A model generated the notes under the pieces. That model worked only from the letters and a program-made list of their open reading frames with translations. It made no database searches and was not told where the DNA came from. A stretch of 22,224 bases of DNA. It comes from Burkholderiaceae bacterium. Lineage in GTDB: Bacteria; Pseudomonadota; Gammaproteobacteria; Burkholderiales; Burkholderiaceae. Made by a program: the position numbers and the translations under genes. Positions 7,540 through 15,498 of the stretch are shown piece by piece (the stretch's first letter is position 1; every line of letters begins with the position of its first letter). The stretch is taken from assembly GCA_947372155.1 (NCBI GenBank), contig CANBSM010000010.1, positions 1-22,224 on the forward strand, given 5' to 3'.

Positions 7540-9972
7540 ATGAATCAGAAAAATTCTTTGATTTGCTATCACTGCTCAAGTCAGATTCTTCCTGGTGAAT
7601 TAATCGAGGCAGAATTGAGTGGTGAGCCCCGAGCATTTTGCTGTCCGGGCTGTATGGCGATCGCACAAACGATTCATGGTGAAGGTCTTGCTGTCTTTTA
7701 TGCCAGACGCTCTCAGTCTGGCGATAAGCCGGCAGCCTATCTTGCTAGTAATGAGATTCCAGAAAAGCTAAGGCCTTATGATGATCCCTCATTACTTGGT
7801 CGTTTCACTCGTCCATCTGGAAGTGATGGCAATCTTGAGACCACTTTACGTTTAGAAAAAATTCGATGCGCAGCTTGTGTTTGGCTGTGCGAACAACATT
7901 TGCGTCGTAATGCGGGTGTTCAAGATGTGCAAATTAATTACGTTACGCAAAAAGTGATGGTACGTTTTTCACCAGACAAAACAAGCCTGGCAAGATTACT
8001 TTTTGAGATTGAGCGGATTGGTTATGAAGCTTGGCCATTTGAGCCTTCTCAATCATTAGATAGAGCAAAGAAAGAAAGGCGCAGTCTACTTCTGCGTCTA
8101 GGTGTGGCGATGTTGGGCATGATGCAGGTCATGATGTATGCATGGCCTACCTATGTTGGTGCAGATATCACCCCTGAGTTTGAGATCCTTTTAGGTTGGA
8201 CCAGCTGGGCTTTAACGGTGCCGGTGATGGTGTATTCAGCAGGACCAATATTCCAGGCAGCCTGGCGTAGTCTTCAGTCATTCAAGCAAACACATATGTT
8301 GGGCATGGATGTACCGATTGCTCTGGCTTTGGCCTTGGCATTTACCGCAGGCACTATTAATTTAGTTGCCGGTGTAGGTCATAGCTATTTTGATTCCATC
8401 ACCATGTTTGTGGCATTTATCTTGGCAGCAAGATATGTGGAGTTATTAGCTAGGCAAGATGCTCAAGGTGGGGCCGAGGCCTTGGCTAAACAGTTGCCTG
8501 CAACCTGTGAGCGGGCATTGAATTACCCTGCATCACAAGACATTGAATTGGTTCCGGTTGTGAATTGCAATCCTGGAGAGGTGTTGCGAGTTTCTCCCGG
8601 CGAAGTAGTGCCGGCTGACGGTACCTTAATTGAAAATGTGAGTGCTTTAGATGAATCTTTGTTAACTGGGGAATCTAAACCGGTCGAGAAAAAAATAGGT
8701 GATCGGGTATACGCTGGTACCCATAACATTCTCAATCCATTATTCATGAGAATTGATGCAGTTGGGCAATCAACCCGCATCGCTGGAATTGCGTATTTAT
8801 TGGATCAAGCATTGCTTGCTAAACCAGTCATGGTGAGCCTTGCAGAAAAGTGGACCGCTTATTTTGTGGCCTTTCTCTTGTTCAGTGCGTTTGCTTCATC
8901 AGCTATTTGGCTTTACTTTGACCCTAGTCGTGCATGGACAGTGTTAGTTTCTGTTCTGGTTGCCAGTTGTCCTTGTGCTTTATCGCTAGCAGTTCCTACT
9001 GCAATGGCCGCAGCTCAAGGCGCTGTCACTAAATTAGGTTTACTCATTGTGCGTGGCCATGTAATGGAGGGTTTGGTGAAGGCAACGGATTTAGTGCTCG
9101 ATAAAACGGGTACGTTAACAATGGGACAACCCGAGTTGCAAGACGTTATTAATTTACGTCCAGGCTATCGACGTGAAGATGCATTGGCTTTAGCTGCTGC
9201 ATTGGAGGCTGGACAAAGACATCCCTTAGCGCTTTCTTTGATGCGTGCTGCCGTAACTGAAGAAATATCCTTACCCGTATTGACTGAGCCTGTCGTGAAT
9301 CAGTTGGGGAAAGGTTTGAGTTCGGGGGCATATCGCTTAGGAAGTGCCTTGTGGCTAGGTGTGGAGCAGGGTGCTCAGCTTGGTCAATACGGACAAGTGC
9401 ATTTAGCAGATACACAAGGCTTAATAGCCAGCTTTGTATTCTTAGACACCCCTAGAGCGGGGTTAGAGCAATTCTTAACGGTAGTGAAATCCAGAAAGAT
9501 TGTGGTGCATTTAGTTTCAGGTGATGATTGCGCTACTGTTGCTTGGTGGGCTAAACATGTTGGCATCGATCATTATCAGGGTGGCTGCACACCTGAGGAT
9601 AAATATGATTATATTGAGCGCTTGCAAAAAGAAAATCGTTTTGTGTGGGCAATTGGCGATGGTGTTAATGATGCACCTTTACTGGCTCATGCTGATGTCT
9701 CCATTGCAGTTGGCGCAGGAGCGCCATTGGCGGCAGCGGGGGCTGATGCAATTCTGACTGCCATCTCCTTAGCGCCTCTAGCTAAAACTTTACAACTGGC
9801 TGACAAGACTCAAGCCATCATTAAAGAGAATTTATGGTGGGCCTTAGCGTATAACTTGTTGGCTATTCCTGCTGCAATGATGGGTTTAGTCAATCCCTGG
9901 GTTGCTGGTATCGGTATGTCACTTTCTTCTCTTGCGGTGACTTTAAATGCTTGGCGTTTACGAAAAGCTTAG
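7540..9972 (+). CDS. ccoI: Copper-translocating P1B-type ATPase for cbb3 oxidase assembly (CcoI/FixI)
   Basis: An 810-residue heavy-metal P-type ATPase. The N-terminus has a Cys-rich metal-binding region (Cys9, Cys12, then Cys34, Cys35 and Cys38 in FCCPGC) typical of CcoI/FixI, followed by an HMA domain with CAAC at 110-113. The membrane metal site is CPC at 477-479. The phosphorylation site DKTGT starts at Asp521, the nucleotide-domain HP pair is His561-Pro562, and the hinge GDGVND is at 706-711. In the family it moves Cu(I) out of the cytoplasm for insertion into the CuB site of CcoN. Context agrees: ccoS starts 9 nt downstream and ccoNOQP follows. It is complete, with no missing catalytic residue. 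Confidence 0.96.
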   Translation: MNQKNSLICYHCSSQILPGELIEAELSGEPRAFCCPGCMAIAQTIHGEGLAVFYARRSQSGDKPAAYLASNEIPEKLRPYDDPSLLGRFTRPSGSDGNLETTLRLEKIRCAACVWLCEQHLRRNAGVQDVQINYVTQKVMVRFSPDKTSLARLLFEIERIGYEAWPFEPSQSLDRAKKERRSLLLRLGVAMLGMMQVMMYAWPTYVGADITPEFEILLGWTSWALTVPVMVYSAGPIFQAAWRSLQSFKQTHMLGMDVPIALALALAFTAGTINLVAGVGHSYFDSITMFVAFILAARYVELLARQDAQGGAEALAKQLPATCERALNYPASQDIELVPVVNCNPGEVLRVSPGEVVPADGTLIENVSALDESLLTGESKPVEKKIGDRVYAGTHNILNPLFMRIDAVGQSTRIAGIAYLLDQALLAKPVMVSLAEKWTAYFVAFLLFSAFASSAIWLYFDPSRAWTVLVSVLVASCPCALSLAVPTAMAAAQGAVTKLGLLIVRGHVMEGLVKATDLVLDKTGTLTMGQPELQDVINLRPGYRREDALALAAALEAGQRHPLALSLMRAAVTEEISLPVLTEPVVNQLGKGLSSGAYRLGSALWLGVEQGAQLGQYGQVHLADTQGLIASFVFLDTPRAGLEQFLTVVKSRKIVVHLVSGDDCATVAWWAKHVGIDHYQGGCTPEDKYDYIERLQKENRFVWAIGDGVNDAPLLAHADVSIAVGAGAPLAAAGADAILTAISLAPLAKTLQLADKTQAIIKENLWWALAYNLLAIPAAMMGLVNPWVAGIGMSLSSLAVTLNAWRLRKA

Positions 9973-9981
9973 ACTATAAGG

Positions 9982-10161
9982 ATGGAAAGTCTATTTCTAC
10001 TCATCCCTTTATCGCTAGTTCTGGTTGGTCTATTGGTCTGGATTTTGCGTTGGTCTATCAAAAGCGGTCAATTCGATGATTTGGATGGTCCGGGGCACGC
10101 TATTTTGATGGATGATGACACTCCAGCACCCCAAGAAGTTAGTAAGCACTCTCAAAAATAG
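9982..10161 (+). CDS. ccoS: cbb3-type cytochrome oxidase assembly protein CcoS
   Basis: A 59-residue protein read directly from the sequence: an N-terminal membrane segment at about residues 5-24, then the CcoS-type segment WSIKSGQFDDLDGPGHAIL and a short acidic tail. The pattern of one membrane helix, a Gln-Phe-Asp-Asp-Leu-Asp/Glu motif and about 50-70 residues matches CcoS. In the family it is needed for an active cbb3 oxidase with its cofactors. It begins 9 nt after ccoI. The AAGG preceding the ATG is almost in contact with it, unusually close for a ribosome site, so translation may be coupled to ccoI. Confidence 0.92.
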   Translation: MESLFLLIPLSLVLVGLLVWILRWSIKSGQFDDLDGPGHAILMDDDTPAPQEVSKHSQK

Positions 10162-10232
10162 CTATATATCTTAATGCCCTAAGAAATTGAAGAATTTACT
10201 TTTGGGTAGGATCTGAATTTGCCCCATCCTTT

Positions 10233-10246
10233 TTGATGTAGATCAA
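10233..10246 (+). promoter_or_regulatory. FNR/ANR-type operator (perfect palindrome) upstream of ccoN
   Basis: TTGATGTAGATCAA matches the FNR consensus TTGAT-N4-ATCAA at all ten defined positions. Its centre (10239.5) lies 41.5 nt upstream of the start site expected from the -10 element at 10269-10274, the geometry of a class II FNR-activated promoter. An FNR gene with the cluster cysteines lies at the other end of the cco operon. Activation under low oxygen is therefore strongly inferred. Confidence 0.92.
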
Positions 10247-10268
10247 ACTGCCCCTACAGGCTTACTTT

Positions 10269-10274
10269 GATAAT
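10269..10274 (+). promoter_or_regulatory. -10 element of the ccoNOQP promoter
   Basis: GATAAT matches TATAAT at 5 of 6 positions. It predicts transcription starting near 10281 and a leader of about 47 nt to the ATG at 10328. No good -35 is seen at the usual distance, as expected when FNR occupies that region. Confidence 0.7.
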
Positions 10275-10327
10275 TAATTCAGTCTATTTGGATTATGTCG
10301 TTGTTTGGTCACAAAAAAGGAGAAACC

Positions 10328-11770
10328 ATGGGACTTACCGTGGGGAGTAATCAAGACACCTTCAATTACAAGGTTGTCAGCCAATTTGCCATCGTTACCG
10401 TGGTTTGGGGAATTGTTGGCATGCTCGTGGGGGTCATCCTCGCCGCACAGCTCATCTGGCCTGAAATCACTTTCAATATTCCTTGGTTAAGTTATGGCCG
10501 TTTGCGTCCTTTGCATACTAATGCGGTGATCTTTGCTTTTGGAGGTTCCGCACTATTTGCAACCTCTTATTACATTGTGCAGCGCACTTGTCAGGTGCGA
10601 CTTTTCTGTGACAAGTTAGCGGCATTTACTTTCTGGGGTTGGCAGGCAGTCATTGTTTCTGCTGCCATTACCTTACCGTTGGGTATCACCACTTCTAAAG
10701 AGTACGCCGAACTAGAGTGGCCAATCGATATCTTGATTACCATCGTTTGGGTTGCTTATGCGATTGTGTTCTTTGGTACTGTAATCAAACGTAAGACTAA
10801 ACATATTTACGTTTCTAACTGGTTCTTCGGTGCTTATATCCTGACGATTGCGGTACTGCATATCGTTAATAACATTGAGATGCCAGCAAGTCTATTTAAG
10901 TCTTACTCGGCCTATTCTGGCGCGCAAGATGCGATGATTCAGTGGTGGTATGGCCACAATGCAGTCGGATTCTTCTTGACGACTAGCTTCTTGGGCATGA
11001 TGTACTACTTCATTCCAAAGCAGGCTGAGCGCCCAATCTACTCATATCGTTTATCCATCGTCCACTTTTGGGCTTTGAACTTTACCTATATGTGGGCAGG
11101 CCCCCACCACTTACAACACACCTCTTTACCAGACTGGACACAGTCTTTAGGTATGGTGTTCTCATTGATCTTGTTGGCGCCATCTTGGGGTGGCATGATC
11201 AACGGCATCATGACATTGTCTGGCGCTTGGTACAAATTGCGCCGTGATCCAATCTTGAAATTCTTGGTAGTAGCCCTGTCCTTCTATGGCATGTCTACTT
11301 TCGAAGGTTCCATGATGTCTATCAAGACAGTAAATAGCTTGTCTCACTATACCGATTGGACTATTGGCCATGTTCACTCAGGCGCTTTAGGTTGGGTGGC
11401 CATGATTACGATTGGCTCTCTTTACTATCTCATTCCACGTTTAGTGGGTCAGAAGGATATGTACAGCACCAAGTTAATTGAAGTGCATTTCTGGATTGCA
11501 ACTATTGGTGTGGTGATTTATATCGCTGCAATGTGGATTGCGGGGGTAATGCAAGGTTTGATGTGGAGAGCATTCGAGCCAGATGGAACTTTGACGTACA
11601 GCTTTGTTGAGTCTGTTAAAGCAACTTATCCCTTCTATGTTATTCGTTTGATAGGTGGCCTGTGCTACTTAAGCGGTATGTTTGTAATGGCTTACAACGT
11701 CTATAAAACAGTAGTTGGTAAAAAATTCATTGACGCTGCTATTCCACAAGCGTCTATAGCAGCTCATTAA
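10328..11770 (+). CDS. ccoN: Cytochrome c oxidase cbb3-type subunit I (CcoN)
   Basis: The catalytic haem-copper subunit, 480 residues with about 12 membrane helices. Metal ligands are visible: His63 in RPLHTN (low-spin haem b), His210 in [10 protein letters not shown] (CuB), His260 and His261 in GPHHLQH (CuB), and His348 and His350 in GHVHSG (haems b3 and b). This is the C-family (cbb3) pattern that reduces O2 to water with high affinity while pumping protons. The ATG at 10328 is chosen because AAGGAG lies 5 nt before it (10317-10322); an in-frame ATG at 10295 would add 11 residues but has no ribosome site. It is the first gene after the FNR promoter, and ccoO follows after 10 nt. Confidence 0.97.
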   Translation: MGLTVGSNQDTFNYKVVSQFAIVTVVWGIVGMLVGVILAAQLIWPEITFNIPWLSYGRLRPLHTNAVIFAFGGSALFATSYYIVQRTCQVRLFCDKLAAFTFWGWQAVIVSAAITLPLGITTSKEYAELEWPIDILITIVWVAYAIVFFGTVIKRKTKHIYVSNWFFGAYILTIAVLHIVNNIEMPASLFKSYSAYSGAQDAMIQWWYGHNAVGFFLTTSFLGMMYYFIPKQAERPIYSYRLSIVHFWALNFTYMWAGPHHLQHTSLPDWTQSLGMVFSLILLAPSWGGMINGIMTLSGAWYKLRRDPILKFLVVALSFYGMSTFEGSMMSIKTVNSLSHYTDWTIGHVHSGALGWVAMITIGSLYYLIPRLVGQKDMYSTKLIEVHFWIATIGVVIYIAAMWIAGVMQGLMWRAFEPDGTLTYSFVESVKATYPFYVIRLIGGLCYLSGMFVMAYNVYKTVVGKKFIDAAIPQASIAAH

Positions 11771-11780
11771 GGATAAGAAC

Positions 11781-12431
11781 ATGTCAGAACAACGTCGATT
11801 TTTCTCCCACGAAACGCTTGAGCGCAATGTTGGCTGGTTGATTATTGCCACCATTGCGGCAATCTCAATTGCTGGTTTGGTGCAGATCGTGCCTTTATTT
11901 TTCCAACATTCAACAACTGAGCCCAGCCCAGGTGTTGAGCCTTATTCTGCATTGCGTTTAGCTGGTCGCGATATCTATCAACGAGAAGGTTGCTTGGGTT
12001 GCCACTCACAACAGATTCGTACTCTACGTTCAGAAGTTGAGCGCTATGGCCCTTATTCTTTGGCGGGTGAGTCTGTATATGACCATCCATTTTTATGGGG
12101 TAGCAAGCGCACCGGCCCAGATTTGGCTCGTGTAGGTGGTCGTTACTCAGATGCTTGGCATCAAATCCACTTGAATAATCCACGTGATGTGGTGCCAGAA
12201 TCCAATATGCCTGCATATCCATATTTGGCGAAGAGTCCTGCTGATGCAGGCAGCATTCAATCTCATATGGTTGCCATGCGTCGTTTAGGGATTCCATACA
12301 CGGACGAACAAATAGCAAATGCACCTAAAGAGCTAGAAGGTAAAACCGAATTAGATGCATTGGTTGCCTACTTACAGGGTCTTGGCGTTAACCGTAGGTA
12401 TATCACTGTGGACGAGGTGGTTGCTAAGTAA
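11781..12431 (+). CDS. ccoO: Cytochrome c oxidase cbb3-type subunit II (CcoO), mono-haem cytochrome c
   Basis: A 216-residue subunit with an N-terminal membrane anchor at about residues 17-41 and a periplasmic cytochrome c domain. The single haem c site is CLGCH, Cys71-Cys74-His75. A methionine in [10 protein letters not shown] is the likely sixth haem ligand. The length is typical of CcoO. It passes electrons from CcoP to CcoN. AAGGA precedes the ATG. Haem attachment requires the Ccm system, whose ccmI gene is in this window. Confidence 0.96.
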   Translation: MSEQRRFFSHETLERNVGWLIIATIAAISIAGLVQIVPLFFQHSTTEPSPGVEPYSALRLAGRDIYQREGCLGCHSQQIRTLRSEVERYGPYSLAGESVYDHPFLWGSKRTGPDLARVGGRYSDAWHQIHLNNPRDVVPESNMPAYPYLAKSPADAGSIQSHMVAMRRLGIPYTDEQIANAPKELEGKTELDALVAYLQGLGVNRRYITVDEVVAK

Positions 12432-12450
12432 TTCTTAGCAATAGAAAACT

Positions 12451-12618
12451 ATGCAAAATATTGCTCCTTATCTCTCAGCAATTTCTACCGTACTTGGCTT
12501 GGTAGTTTTTATTGGAATCGTTTGGTGGGCTTGGTCTGCAAAAAGACAGCCCGCTAATCAAGAATCCGCCGAACTTCCGTTCGATCTTCCCGATGAATTC
12601 AGTAAGGATAAATCATGA
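12451..12618 (+). CDS. ccoQ: cbb3-type cytochrome oxidase subunit CcoQ/FixQ
   Basis: A 55-residue protein read directly from the sequence, with one membrane helix at about residues 8-29 (including VVFIGIVWWAWS) and a short tail containing FDLPDEF. Size, single helix, the tail motif and the position between ccoO and ccoP all fit CcoQ, which stabilises the cbb3 complex in other bacteria. Its TGA overlaps the ccoP ATG in an ATGA, so translation of the two is probably coupled. Confidence 0.9.
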   Translation: MQNIAPYLSAISTVLGLVVFIGIVWWAWSAKRQPANQESAELPFDLPDEFSKDKS

Positions 12619-13541
12619 GTGACTTTCTTGGTGCCGGTTGGAGTGCCTATATCGCCTTAGTAACATTGGTCGGTATTTTTTGGTGCATCTGGCTATTATT
12701 TTCACAACGTAAGACTAAGGTAACACTGAAAGCTGATGGCCAAGTAGCTGATACTGGGCATGTATGGGATGGCGATCTACGTGAGTTAAATAATCCTTTG
12801 CCACGCTGGTGGATGTGGATGTTCTTGATCTCTTGCATCTTTGCTTTGGTGTACTTAGTTCTTTATCCAGGGCTCGGTTCATACCCAGGTCTCTTGGGCT
12901 ACAGTACTGATGGCGCTTTGATGAAGTCGATGACTACTGCCAATGATGAGCTCAAGCCCGTCTATGCTAAGTACGTCAAGATGGATATTGAGCAAGTAGC
13001 GGCCGATCCTAAGGCACGTGAAATGGGTCAACGCCTCTTCTTGAATTCTTGTGCGCAGTGCCATGGCTCTGATGCTGGTGGTGCAAAAGGCTTTCCGAAT
13101 TTGACTGATGGCGACTGGCTCTATGGCGGCTCACCAGAAAATATTAAGGCATCCATCGTAAATGGTCGTGCAGGTGTGATGCCACCATTCCCACAGTTAG
13201 ATAGCAATCAAATTTCTGATGTTGCTAACTATGTCCGCAGTCTTTCTGGCTTGCCGGTAGATGATCAGAAAGCAGCTCGTGGCGCGCAAGTATTTCAAGC
13301 AAATTGTGTAGCTTGTCATGGCCCTGACGGCAAAGGCAATATCGCTCTAGGCGCACCGAATTTGACCGATAAAGTATGGTTATATGGCGCATCAGAAGCA
13401 ACGATTGTAGAGACTGTCACTAAAGGTCGCATGGCTATGATGCCTGCTCAAGATAAAGTGTTGAGTCCTGAGAAGATTCAGTTATTAACAGCCTACGTAT
13501 GGGGTTTATCTAACAATAAACAACCAGCAATAGCCAAATAA
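12615..13541 (+). CDS. ccoP: Cytochrome c oxidase cbb3-type subunit III (CcoP), di-haem cytochrome c
   Basis: A 308-residue subunit with two N-terminal membrane segments (about residues 9-29 and 65-84), separated by a charged loop with WDGDLRELNNPLPRWW typical of CcoP. Two cytochrome c domains follow, with haem sites CAQCH (Cys146, Cys149, His150) and CVACH (Cys231, Cys234, His235). Methionines in VMPPFP (Met189) and MAMMPAQ (near 275) are likely axial ligands. It receives electrons from soluble cytochromes and passes them to CcoO. It overlaps ccoQ by 4 nt, and AAGGAT precedes the ATG. Confidence 0.96.
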   Translation: MSDFLGAGWSAYIALVTLVGIFWCIWLLFSQRKTKVTLKADGQVADTGHVWDGDLRELNNPLPRWWMWMFLISCIFALVYLVLYPGLGSYPGLLGYSTDGALMKSMTTANDELKPVYAKYVKMDIEQVAADPKAREMGQRLFLNSCAQCHGSDAGGAKGFPNLTDGDWLYGGSPENIKASIVNGRAGVMPPFPQLDSNQISDVANYVRSLSGLPVDDQKAARGAQVFQANCVACHGPDGKGNIALGAPNLTDKVWLYGASEATIVETVTKGRMAMMPAQDKVLSPEKIQLLTAYVWGLSNNKQPAIAK

Positions 13542-13553
13542 GATCAGTCATTA

Positions 13554-15011
13554 GTGTCAGATATTTTGCCGGGTGGGAAACCTGTTCCGATAGAGGTGAT
13601 TGAAGAATCTCTTTACGAGGTCCGGAGAAAGATTTACCCGCGCTCAGTATCTGGCCTCTTTGCCCGCTGGCGTTTCATCTTAGTTTTTGCAACTCAACTG
13701 TTGTTTTATGGCTTGCCATGGTTGAGCTGGAATGATCGTCAAGCCGTTCTCTTTGATTTAGTTCAGCGTAAGTTTTATATCTTCGGCCTAGTTCTTTGGC
13801 CGCAAGACGTGATTTATCTCACACTCTTACTTATTCTTTCTGCACTTGCTTTATTTCTGTTTACTGCAGTGGCTGGACGCTTATTCTGCGGCTACGCCTG
13901 CCCGCAAACTGTCTACACTGAAATCTTTATGTGGATTGAGCGCAAGGTCGAGGGAGACCGTTTTGCTCGGATTCGTTTAGACGGTGAGGAGTGGCCTTGG
14001 GGTTTGCGCAAATGGCGTTTAAAGATTACGAAACATTTCCTGTGGCTGCTCATCGCCTTCTGGACGGGTTTCACCTTTATTGGTTACTTCACTCCCATTG
14101 AAACTTTGGGTGCATCCTTGCTACATCTTTCCTTGGGTCCATGGCAAACCTTCTGGTTAGGCTTCTATAGCTTTGCAACCTGGGGTAACGCAGGTTTTAT
14201 GCGTGAGCAGGTTTGTAAATACATGTGTCCATATGCACGCTTCCAAAGCGTGATGGTAGATAAAGATACATTCTTGGTGACATACGATAAAGTGCGTGGC
14301 GAACCGAGAGGTAGTCGCAGCAAATCCGCAGATCAAGCTTCCCTAGGCTTAGGTGATTGTGTGGACTGCAGTATTTGTGTGCAGGTCTGTCCAACGGGTA
14401 TTGATATCCGTGATGGCTTGCAATACATGTGTATTGGATGTGGCGCTTGTATTGATGCCTGCAATCAGGTAATGGAGAAGGTGAATTATCCAAAAGGTCT
14501 GATTCGCTATACGACTGAGCGTGCGATTGAGGATAAAGAGTCTAATCAAAGTGCGATTCGCCATATCCTGCGCCCGCGAGTATTAATCTACACTGCGTTT
14601 ATTACCGTTCTTGCTTCAGCCTTTCTGATTTCTTTGGTAACGCGTAATCCATTGCGGGTTGATGTGATGCGTGATCGCGGTGCTTTGGCTCGTGAGGTAG
14701 AGGGCGTGCGTATCGAAAATATTTATCGCATTCAGATTATGAATGCCTCTGAGCATCCAATGAAGGTGCGGGTAAAAGCCACGGGTTTAGATGATTTAAA
14801 GATTCTGAATTCACAGGGCCTAGAAATTCAGGAAATTGACGTGGCACCAGCCAGCAATCAATTGCTACCTATCAAAGTCAGCACTACCATTGGTGAGCAT
14901 GAGTCTGGAAATTACCCAATTCATTTTGACGTCACTGCGCAAGAGTTATCGGGAGATAAAGAAGTCATTAGAACCCGCGAAGAGAAATCAACTTTTATTA
15001 TTCCCCGTTAA
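13554..15011 (+). CDS. ccoG: cbb3 oxidase accessory protein CcoG (RdxA/FixG-like polyferredoxin)
   Basis: A 485-residue membrane iron-sulfur protein. Several membrane segments lie in the first 210 residues and one near 345. Cysteine motifs are CGYAC (112, 116), CKYMC (221, 225) and two ferredoxin clusters, Cys269-272-275-279 and Cys293-296-299-303. An Ig-like periplasmic C-terminal domain follows from about 370. The family is linked to cbb3 maturation and to Cu(II) reduction. The start is GTG at 13554: the ccoP stop codon closes the frame just upstream, and the next methionine falls far inside the protein. No clear ribosome site is visible. The gap to ccoP is 12 nt. Confidence 0.95.
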   Translation: MSDILPGGKPVPIEVIEESLYEVRRKIYPRSVSGLFARWRFILVFATQLLFYGLPWLSWNDRQAVLFDLVQRKFYIFGLVLWPQDVIYLTLLLILSALALFLFTAVAGRLFCGYACPQTVYTEIFMWIERKVEGDRFARIRLDGEEWPWGLRKWRLKITKHFLWLLIAFWTGFTFIGYFTPIETLGASLLHLSLGPWQTFWLGFYSFATWGNAGFMREQVCKYMCPYARFQSVMVDKDTFLVTYDKVRGEPRGSRSKSADQASLGLGDCVDCSICVQVCPTGIDIRDGLQYMCIGCGACIDACNQVMEKVNYPKGLIRYTTERAIEDKESNQSAIRHILRPRVLIYTAFITVLASAFLISLVTRNPLRVDVMRDRGALAREVEGVRIENIYRIQIMNASEHPMKVRVKATGLDDLKILNSQGLEIQEIDVAPASNQLLPIKVSTTIGEHESGNYPIHFDVTAQELSGDKEVIRTREEKSTFIIPR

Positions 15012-15037
15012 GCTAGAAGGCAATGGAGAGGATGGAT

Positions 15038-15241
15038 ATGACACAACAACAAACTACTAAACCCTGGTTCAAGCAACTATGGCCATGGCTTTTAATTAGT
15101 GGGCCAGCTGTCGCCATGATTGGCTGCGCTATCACTATTTATTTGGCTGTAAATCTGTATGCAGATAAACCATTGCGTGATGGTGTTGTAAAGCAGGGCT
15201 TAAAAGTTGAGCAGCTTAAAGATGGGCAGGCAGCAAAATGA
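15038..15241 (+). CDS. ccoH: FixH/CcoH-like small membrane protein
   Basis: A 67-residue protein with one membrane helix at about residues 18-40 after PWFKQLWPWLLISGP, then a short tail with YADKPLRDGVVKQGLKVEQL. The tryptophan-rich start, single helix and D-x-x-x-x-QGL tail resemble the short FixH family proteins next to ccoG in Burkholderiales; the usual CcoH periplasmic domain is largely absent. CcoH helps assemble and stabilise the oxidase. The ATG at 15038 is preferred because GGAGAGG (15025-15031) lies 6 nt before it; in-frame ATGs at 15032 and 15023 are alternatives. It overlaps the next gene by 4 nt. Confidence 0.65.
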   Translation: MTQQQTTKPWFKQLWPWLLISGPAVAMIGCAITIYLAVNLYADKPLRDGVVKQGLKVEQLKDGQAAK

Positions 15242-15498
15242 AGTATCGCCTTTTAATCTGGATTTTGTGGCCCTCATTTTTGGTGGCTGGCATGGCAGAG
15301 GGCTTGTTATTTACCGTGATCCACCCGCAGGACCTTTTATTTTTTGGCTATCACCCAGATATTTCCGATGAGGGTATTTATACAATTGGGTTCTTTGTGA
15401 TTTGGACCTTCTGTGCGATCTCTAGTGCGCTTACTGCGTATATCCTGCCTGGGATAGAGTCACCCGATAGCAAGGAAGTCGACCGCGGCTTAATTTAA
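15238..15498 (+). CDS. Small conserved-looking membrane protein of the cco operon, function unknown
   Basis: An 86-residue protein with two membrane segments: about residues 5-26, with IWILWPSFLVAGMAEGLLF, and about 47-69, with YTIGFFVIWTFCAISSALTAYIL. A loop with HPQDLLFFGYHPDISDEG joins them. I do not recognise a named family. Its start overlaps the fixH stop (ATGA), so it is co-translated with the cbb3 assembly genes, and it ends 4 nt inside the convergent fnr gene. Histidines, acidic residues and aromatics in the loop could suit a role at the membrane surface, but that is speculation. A role in oxidase assembly or stability is inferred only from position. Confidence 0.8.
   Translation: MKYRLLIWILWPSFLVAGMAEGLLFTVIHPQDLLFFGYHPDISDEGIYTIGFFVIWTFCAISSALTAYILPGIESPDSKEVDRGLI

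Noticed and set aside
10206..10235. Possible terminator after ccoS (AGGAT ... ATCCT followed by T residues)
   Set aside because: The stem is only 5 bp with a 13-nt loop, and the T run merges with the FNR site; too weak to call.
10295..10327. Upstream ATG extending CcoN by 11 residues
   Set aside because: It has no ribosome site, whereas AAGGAG sits 5 nt before the ATG at 10328.
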